NCBI GenBank assembly: GCA_964035575.1
Contig: OZ037901.1
Span: forward strand, 372,001 to 436,000
Length of the DNA: 64,000 nucleotides
From: Rhynchopus sp. YZ270_cl-10
Taxonomy: Eukaryota; Euglenozoa; Diplonemea; Diplonemida; Diplonemidae
Direction of reading: 5' to 3'
Shown here piece after piece: positions 61,201-64,000 of the stretch. A program made the translations under genes and the position numbers. A model generated the notes under the pieces. That model ran no database searches. It saw only the letters and a program-made list of their open reading frames with translations, and was not told the DNA's origin. Position 1 is the first letter of the stretch. Each line of letters starts with the position of its first letter.

Positions 61201-62293
61201 GTGCGACTTTCCATTCCCGAACAATGTCATGCGTCCTCACGTTTTGTTCCGTTTGTCGCTTACAATCAACGACGAAAACGATGTTCGTGTCTCTGCTGAA
61301 TCCTACGCATCAATCCGCATTAGCGCAGACTGCTACCTCAATGATACAGACTTCCGTTTGGGACGCATTGGAGGGGTTTCGAAGACGGAGGTGACAAGCC
61401 CTCTTGGGTGGAACACTACTACTGCACGGAACGGGTTTGTCAACTTCGAACGGCTTGCGTTTCATGGCACCTGCGAGGAGGCGGTACTGACCTTTTCTTG
61501 CTTCGGACATTCATTAGACATGAAGGACGCCTGCGGACGCCTTGTGATGAGAACCTACCCCTTCCGTGTTACATACGACAACTTCACTTCAAACGCCACT
61601 AACAACACAGATGCACCGCCAACAAACCCTCCGGCGCCTCCGCTTTCGCAGCCAACACTTCTTGTGAATATGCTGGACCTCGATGCGTTCACGTTGACCT
61701 TACAGCGGAGACGGTTTCTTGAAAGCACATTGCTCCTAAGTTTGCGTCAAAAAAGCCAATATCCTGATGATCTGCGAAGTGTTGCGGTAGCTGCGGTATG
61801 CACTGTACCGAATGTTCGAGCAATGCATGGGTTGACAGAGGCCGATAGGATGAGCCCCGATGTGTGTTCGTTGTTCAACGCTTCTGTGGATTTTGTTTTG
61901 CGCGATGCCGATGTGTTAGTTGAGGACTGTGGTGTAGAAGGGTGCGCAACTCTCGTAGAGTTTGCGGTGATAGTGCTCAACCCTTCAGACGGGGTTCTCG
62001 CAAATGACGTATTCGCGTCATTCACCCTTGCTGTCAACGATGCAGAGTCTCCCCTCCGCACCCAATACCGTCTCGATCCGAATAATGCACTCCTCTCCAC
62101 ATCCTTCCCACAACAGGGTACCAATCTCGGAACCGGAAACCCCCTGGTCAGCACCATAGCTCCCGGTGTCCAAGTCTCACCAACACCGGCCCCAATAGAT
62201 CCAAATCTATGGACGTTCTTGCAACCTGCCGGGCAATTGGAATGTCCTCTGAAGCTTTTGATAGTCGTGCTATTATTATGCATGGTTTGGTAA
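49283..62293 (+). CDS. Giant secreted/surface protein (~4,300 residues) with tandem Cys-containing domains
   Basis: A single open frame of 4,336 codons, by far the largest in the window. The N-terminus has a signal peptide: in-frame Met codons at 49283, 49310 and 49328, then MPWAVLLLLLASGVQ and a likely cut near VHA/AD. The start at 49328 or 49310 looks most natural. A Ser/Thr-rich stretch (TLSQSASLPTGTASYTKSES) follows. Residues ~150-1,560 hold about eight diverged ~130-190-residue units with the pattern (I/L)(R/K)(I/F)VP...C... and (G)x(Y)x(V/I)C(Y/L)...W. An Asn/Gly/Ser/Thr stretch lies near 53860-53980. Residues ~1,570-3,900 hold another unit type with paired cysteines (CAGCVFSF, CQFCVLKF, CSQCEVWM, CYSCTLQV). 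Pro/Thr linkers (TPAPTPKPPTS) occur near the end. The C-terminus is hydrophobic with nothing after it (CPLKLLIVVLLLCMVW), which suits a GPI-anchor signal or a terminal membrane anchor. Function unknown; adhesion or cell coat is a guess. Confidence 0.9.
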   Translation: MQIKRGPCNMSAGGSMPWAVLLLLLASGVQESSVHAADTATTTLSQSASLPTGTASYTKSESVSYSGTETYTVTETFSETMTKSLVEFTHLRLDFSSTGFHQGDEVRVRISTVVHTSSNTVPVIHSDTFLPFLNASAPGASVDFRMFEVGVVDSSVTTTCASLVASSSQPYFSSIEFGVKEGEPVDHQYTPSAHFTTYIPATNFTFCVKYNDPQFIFPDENTWLMLQYNTESYATSSTPSGTWYFTPSPPRVRMLVPVDPSAGDYAPLGFVSDGTFGFTLSSTECNTSSSDSACGVGDSAKIVPAGSPCTIETYTGGVYVGANLVSPGGAWSTSGLARYHEGTYAGGVGRIAEGTALPFSTTTQTAQAAAGGTVYGYFRLPDGPGEYEICYSAQTQRAEVYSAQLNSTYTNVTVSEQIEALPVWTKVFLCEASDTCLYSANTSIFTVLNATMGWTMYDLTPQSWGTIKFSGDNLRRVPSQVATTLTPTGDAFRIVPNSAQDASFLVYPACFGTAAMTVSGAAYDGGATLTGDPTNPEDQSLSSNTTYGEAFVPASGDYIVCYRKWNEYGKWRVLSYDATPHEVLGGMNYSSNLLTPGVYANSLQRRRPFLAWELLSNLTYAETETPVVINAVYGGRVDSRSWTGFHGTILRVVPYNRGCAGDQTNSDLTDHFSSDCVDGGEEECSVEQLLAGLPCKGRFENGMIDRVFFQVRMPVQTSPATNRICVKMAWLNWISPPHISELSLNSNPSLSSLSGTSLELLAKPTLSLASKGMLENMEKIVYFSDLSGNLSTNDIVSFIPSFRTFDIGELVEVIGPPLAGQNIVWTLKPGMTGLVWEVTIEGYRMSFPDHQGGWRNAIFPPSSLKLEVQECSLSRKYFNANQIDSSLQPYCQKLGAGVPATAGIMYPPCSLMPNVASFCAPHTLKECNTSRLMKDITKHSTDGSDDVVPLDSVASNLHGVAAVISVPKYAFSELSICYKGSNAGWLRMQEGGSGWTTGTHFKSVRLTTNVVPAPGRRLISAKHQQFSLSPSIAFDSIRAKFVPDQANVLNANCLQPPAGTVTNHAASYVKVKSSVFSVLLPSEGGSFWFCFQILLTPTDTSDTWMRVGPYTLEATGIHWRSSGQLLNMGTANIELARTNGLFNINPGADMTKIVLANDTCHATGVSGIGPLLSTPVQKLVTDLGPTDGLNSDASFVITLPPVAGDVPAIYHVCVYTFFVATSESAWVEVSHASGGLFVTKGSDIKGWTLHNSIIPQYDLGFVNKKLAVAGASTLLPSAEYGFVISFAKPKFVPINFKFVKIGGPKLRIPANSDGQGWKWEFNSDALRGCDPIGVHGTMSDDNCLGSTCTSGEYVGGHRNYSVALTLPDVGVYLVCLRFGNDSWLLVPAENGDNHLYTVPSYLQFERVRATNISVEDLRVSGPTASSMASWCSGYACGDKLKFAGWGEVCTPPPTNHTKALSQGWFDLSSWNRVASTIAFHDSNQKVTAFNFPPDNFYSTVVKVCLFKSSDYGDVAARMMSLPPTNSTLNGTIDANSTNGSNLGMGNGNSINGTNSSNGTNTTAPPAPILPYIANKDVVYTLWNRGDPAEGGGSVYWKPQGVVETLLVTSKFDLTQPLTLNPGELIEFTVQPALQNVPVILQGVVYMSLCSDVVCTALSADQPFVVNNVAGCYGAPATQYGWEPWGRRQNLNLLGQATFRFTISSNCPPFGCLVRFYAKLGGAVVWSDVISILSGEIGIPDGVTVNDKEVPTCTAITDTCNVTISCIHNEECPVVIAARKNGPRLYAASGFITLSHPPLEKNISTLGFGNPKIKAWNSKGVATFILTPIVIPGVLRESVVLDIVLPVVGTKITIHITRRVPAMALISGVLPLDTQNNSHSFRVTGKVPVPVWLPLTSRSQPKASSSSFLVAATGSYLQIGVPYELRFSVFAEGVIKVGVSDKWLIRLSVSAPGTTVTDLNGAELGWQPPVAAHNSSELGIVFMVQGGTGCSRLNTNKPSLGKALGQGCDFFVHINDTVLGIKLVSTLRTPVRIPATTVRVIVPGDSLFNASMQPSNGNIRAPIQTGVQVTVIPGTFVFGEFVNDEFHYGGIFSLFGANGLDHMGVRMTDADPAKGVLVKKYPLSTVSQVINTKTSEVQGVWAASWTLKTDRACAGCVFSFHSEGGASPDSLQSFLTADFYDETTKLKCTASSQKVQWKSDSFESESFSVVVEPHNAAGVNTVWPRLVVSLVELGVVTAGTLSLTEAGSSITPVYDKLGVQVQATSSGQKVIQATMQLVNGRAVAVFQLKAYGVVPTIQTLFTSTITTSLAQPDGTFKPILCEFAALLIPLRVSPTVSFGIDSFAVTGATPLCAQCQNIGSTCLCNQWLTDPVVHKRVEFKVLFFNTTSLATVRNYQNYNISVRVGAAFPLWTCDSLGRGATCITSSAMRLQKRYVDIAGYDDLHTEQHYEYGDYGPVHFEKHAQQYHTAYRGEGVISLIPADPTPARDVSFEICTVFPRSSVSPLEALDTAVGCIQVRLWATPEAPRVLSIGLASVDLSFHVVGADPSFVALNSGGEVAFARQNAGSRVQQCGYHPSRIRFVAMVYFTMPGKLQRYCIYDRSVVVTVEHGYPAARLVPNNVPEARVRTNASAASPLASYTTLSQRFVHDLPPSTAVEFSVLNEVQAASFTLYGATKGADILSYTTLARYSAGHVTPGKYTSLQVANKVVSVERCPSTTTMACAINSYLTSCPDAGMGWEYVPAKVGLPFPLQVSVENNELRRSWSYPDSLVLVESVPATMGCGDGGVFNLLKVNPSLDHISHPVDSFVTTEATQVTGGIGLSWVQFSEPCQFCVLKFTLCDPDTLSKAACLISGLTELPNGPPLVSRVRITKPFSIEKSQANKVVVSSQILPNLGTTPLGQTIVQVGSAFTLTFSSVTEMGGAGSNWVYRSPVDTTFFTVEIMSKWIDSTVIDSTREKYGNGGFIAPFTGTVGACAVDSALFDGSYAIKVAAIPDKPVTFSFTRSCSQCEVWMRYTMGSTTASFSLREKIGNAKGTQYLVQACGVKWLLAGTPLPAVQRRRPFSLTGWRADANNIASWDPTDTTELQVVTPGLGIGGNGGGGVWRILSPARLPNGTQNVGTVQPTDGVAVVKLEVTRSCYSCTLQVDVYSHTVSVVTTATKLVAIPDVEGQEVQGCCRNVSLFKFTVFAADEYGDRAYTTGGPTPLSWYSAPPKVAAVALSVKVPSMPRIIAWRTEMPRETPSVTIRGSCVVNGIPYGQLCGEGTAPGKVEVEVSGGTLTDFPIEFALSDGLPVTTMLFGNQAAPRVTRGLVATALEVNREAPIQVKSGVALSIPVFGVAYYALGVGAVPTLQVASLGLTTARVYYQCAACPDCVIQGQRIVFASGRALVDVKLKWSNSSSTSVECIAFVEPADPRMATVNFTIQSSITPRYTWVFVTTPTMMVNYPPKDHKKAVVSRVFAPIELVIEAYTRFYEETSQGGYVHWNATDFPATKLLAKTQRGKECFTTTSVTLGSYGTVLRVTGHYTQLPCTVGGLVDAGLNSLFPMGTSMFNSLETSATEPYEMRLMPQYVGALRVGVNYTGLTAFTSAGHPAAVTGEKIGMLVHVLQKDGTIAVGDYHTDVLVRLSRPGREFDFIQRVKAGVVRMVIVVTEETYNRQTGAEEAYVVQIIPFNTSVPIIQHTGLPSLHVVRKGRVLQVEYRGLPMQGVQDEAWRVLDASSKWMVGYALQLRVKALDTAVPPNLVYDFTEKVTLDSANIPCVGSDQNLSWLAATCLPPLQGDQRWRAGTLPCSSQEVLPCTGSVWSSCTEPPLPGADVEYLTKHSGVLHGVLASIEGNVSTVATPVSTVSIATNQLHNKGCLVGSTADAKSVALIENGISVIGSVRFDAETTQDAYFRLVNSAVGVKYSFVRAQYVFSITFSDIACDLPIHKPKVYEVTTPAPTPKPPTSFLTFAPKNITNAPPLFVPVLNESLCDFPFPNNVMRPHVLFRLSLTINDENDVRVSAESYASIRISADCYLNDTDFRLGRIGGVSKTEVTSPLGWNTTTARNGFVNFERLAFHGTCEEAVLTFSCFGHSLDMKDACGRLVMRTYPFRVTYDNFTSNATNNTDAPPTNPPAPPLSQPTLLVNMLDLDAFTLTLQRRRFLESTLLLSLRQKSQYPDDLRSVAVAAVCTVPNVRAMHGLTEADRMSPDVCSLFNASVDFVLRDADVLVEDCGVEGCATLVEFAVIVLNPSDGVLANDVFASFTLAVNDAESPLRTQYRLDPNNALLSTSFPQQGTNLGTGNPLVSTIAPGVQVSPTPAPIDPNLWTFLQPAGQLECPLKLLIVVLLLCMVW

Positions 62294-62925
62294 AGGGGGG
62301 GTGGATTTGGAAAAAAAATGAGGAGTTTTTTTTTTTGTCAATTTTTTTTAACCGCTGTTTTGTTATGAGTTTTGTTTTGTTTGGGTTTCTTTCTTTGACA
62401 AAAGATGGTGCTTTATACGGACGACATGGTTCTTTGAGATTCACTGTCACGAGAGGGCTTTGTATTTCAAGTCAACTTTCTTTGCCACACCCCGAGGCAT
62501 GCGCCAAACCTGTGGAAAAGAGGCACCAAAGAGAAAAATGTGTTTACAGCTTCCTTACGGATACTGCAAGCATAAGGCGTTGACCGCGCTTCATTACATT
62601 GCCTCTTCTCCCATCTACCTTCACTCTTCATTATCCAATGACTTTTTTCAGAAGAAAAAGCAGCTTTTTTTAGCTTTTCTCCCCCTTTCACGAGTTGATT
62701 TTTCAATCAACTCAAACAAAAGAAAGACAGTAGAATAAGAAATAACAGAATCTGAGACAAAAAAAATTCTACCTTTTTTCCCACATTTTGTCACCCGCCA
62801 TCCTTCTTCCCACACCTTTTTTTTTCAGACAAATTTGAACAATAAGAAAATGGCCTGTTAGGTTGTTTCGTTCATACATTGATATACACTCTATTGCTCC
62901 TCCTTTTTTCCTCCCTTCCACCCAA
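62294..62925. other. Intergenic region with F4 tail
   Basis: T-rich sequence after the giant gene, the F4 repeat at 62445-62486, and a C/T-rich region just before the next ATG. No gene. Confidence 0.5.
62445..62486 (+). repeat. Dispersed tail repeat, family F4
   Basis: CACGAGAGGGCTTTGTATTT, CAAGTCAACTTTCTTTG. Differs from 447-492 by about one base. Confidence 0.6.
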
Positions 62926-64000
62926 ATGGCGTGTACATCACGCAGCGATATCCTTGATTTATTGCAGGATGAAGAAACCGTTGATTTGACGCACACCGTA
63001 CTAAGCAAGAGCACCGCCAGGCTTGTGGCAGACCGGCTTCCGAACCTGACGAAATGCAAGCATTTGAAGATGGAGGCCTGCTACCTGGGGGATTGGTGCA
63101 GCATGCTGTCAGATGCGTTGCCGTTCTCTTCAGTTTTGAGTTTGGATTTATCGACGAATTACATAGGAGAGCGGGGCGCTGAAGATCTGTCACGCGCGTT
63201 GCCAAAGACTCATATTGACAGCTTAAATTTGTGGAGCAACGGGATAGGTGATGTAGGGCTGACTGCGATAGGCGATGTACTGCCGTTAACGAGGATTACT
63301 TCATTGAACCTAAGAAGTAACCGGATCACGCGAGTGGGGATGAAGCGGTTTGCGAGGAACGTACCCCTCAGTAATTTGACCTGCATCATCCTCCGGAACA
63401 ATACTCTGACAGACGGTGGTGTTGTCGATTTGGTGAAAAATCTGCATATGTCATCCGTCCAAATCCTTATCTTAGAAGGCGTTGCAATGAAGGACAAAGG
63501 TCTTCTCGCTATCTGCGCCCCACAGTACGAAGACCTCGGAGGAAGGAAGGGAGACGGGGAAAAAAAGCTCCCTGCAAATTCATGGCTAAAAGGGAATGTA
63601 AAGGAGATTATTACGGGGGCGCATTTGTTGAGTTTGGATGTCTCGTTTAATCAGTTTACGACAGAGTCGATTATGTTGACGGGGGAGAATTTGGTGCATT
63701 TGAATTTAACTTCGTTGAATTTGAGGAACTGTTTTATTGATGATTTGTCGGTTCGGCACTTAGCGAATGGGATGCGGGAGTCGGTGTTGACAACGTTGGT
63801 GTTAGAGGGGAATAATATCACGTCGTTGACGCCGTTTTTGAATCATCTTTCTGTGTCCTCCTTGACGTCGCTGAATGTAGCGCGGAATCAGTTGGTGGCG
63901 AAGGAGGTAGAGCCATTTCTGCGGTTCCTCAGTCACAGAAAGGATTCTCAAGATGCAGACAAAGTGAAAAGCTTTGAGGACTATCAGACCTATCAGTGCC
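62926..64000 (+). CDS. Leucine-rich-repeat protein, cut by the window end
   Basis: The open frame starts at MACTSRSDILDLLQDEETVD and runs to the end of the window with no stop (358 codons so far). It has at least eight ribonuclease-inhibitor-type LRRs: LSLDLSTNYIGERGAEDL, DSLNLWSNGIGDVGLTAI, TSLNLRSNRITRVGMKRF, TCIILRNNTLTDGGVVDL, LSLDVSFNQFTTES, SLNLRNCFIDDLSVRHL, TTLVLEGNNITSLTPFL and TSLNVARNQLVAKEVEPF. A charged insert (~residues 195-225) interrupts the repeats. No other domain is visible yet. LRR folds of this kind are protein-binding scaffolds; the partner is unknown. The start is chosen as the first ATG after a pyrimidine-rich stretch. The gene is related in style, but not closely in sequence, to the LRR/EF-hand protein at 32645. 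Confidence 0.88.
   Translation, partial: MACTSRSDILDLLQDEETVDLTHTVLSKSTARLVADRLPNLTKCKHLKMEACYLGDWCSMLSDALPFSSVLSLDLSTNYIGERGAEDLSRALPKTHIDSLNLWSNGIGDVGLTAIGDVLPLTRITSLNLRSNRITRVGMKRFARNVPLSNLTCIILRNNTLTDGGVVDLVKNLHMSSVQILILEGVAMKDKGLLAICAPQYEDLGGRKGDGEKKLPANSWLKGNVKEIITGAHLLSLDVSFNQFTTESIMLTGENLVHLNLTSLNLRNCFIDDLSVRHLANGMRESVLTTLVLEGNNITSLTPFLNHLSVSSLTSLNVARNQLVAKEVEPFLRFLSHRKDSQDADKVKSFEDYQTYQC

Overview
This window looks like nuclear DNA of a repeat-rich protist, most likely a euglenozoan and possibly a diplonemid. The main evidence is the calmodulin gene. Its product is a full 149-residue calmodulin with residues I associate with euglenozoan calmodulins ([31 protein letters not shown], ending MMMSK). 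Other support: all seven confident genes lie on the + strand, as in directional gene arrays; introns are few and GT-AG; and there is a huge secreted Ser/Thr-rich surface-type protein. The assignment is inference from remembered family sequences, not from a search.

Layout. 1-5.9 kb: an E2/UBC-fold protein with a long unknown C-terminal region, then an OTU1/YOD1-type deubiquitinase with one intron. 5.9-32.6 kb: almost entirely repeats. It holds two ~1.2 kb giant palindromes, two copies each of a ~2 kb and a ~0.7 kb unit, several terminal-inverted-repeat (TIR) elements (one with a piggyBac-type TTAA signature, one with a 6-bp target duplication and a paralogous empty site), a GCAAC-type satellite, the 3' end of a LINE, and families of short retroelement-like tails. 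30.7-37.3 kb: a large inverted-repeat pair flanking an intact leucine-rich-repeat/EF-hand gene. 37.5-43.5 kb: a composite repeat carrying a 998-bp hAT-like element with a perfect 8-bp target duplication. 43.8-64 kb: the gene-dense part, with calmodulin (one intron), a ZDHHC6-type palmitoyltransferase (one intron), a ~4,300-residue secreted protein in one open exon, and an LRR protein cut by the window end.

How the genes relate. The first two genes both act on ubiquitin (E2-like and deubiquitinase). Two genes are calcium sensors (LRR/EF-hand and calmodulin). ZDHHC6 is an ER palmitoyltransferase, and OTU1/YOD1 acts with p97 in ER-associated degradation. There is no sign of an operon-like pathway. 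Co-orientation more likely reflects shared transcription.

The most interesting structural signal crosses families. Many unrelated-looking hairpin elements have the same apex, GCTTCGC (GCGAAGC on the other strand), which is the sequence of an exceptionally stable DNA minihairpin. Several retroelement-like tails also end in a shared AACTT(Y)-type terminus.
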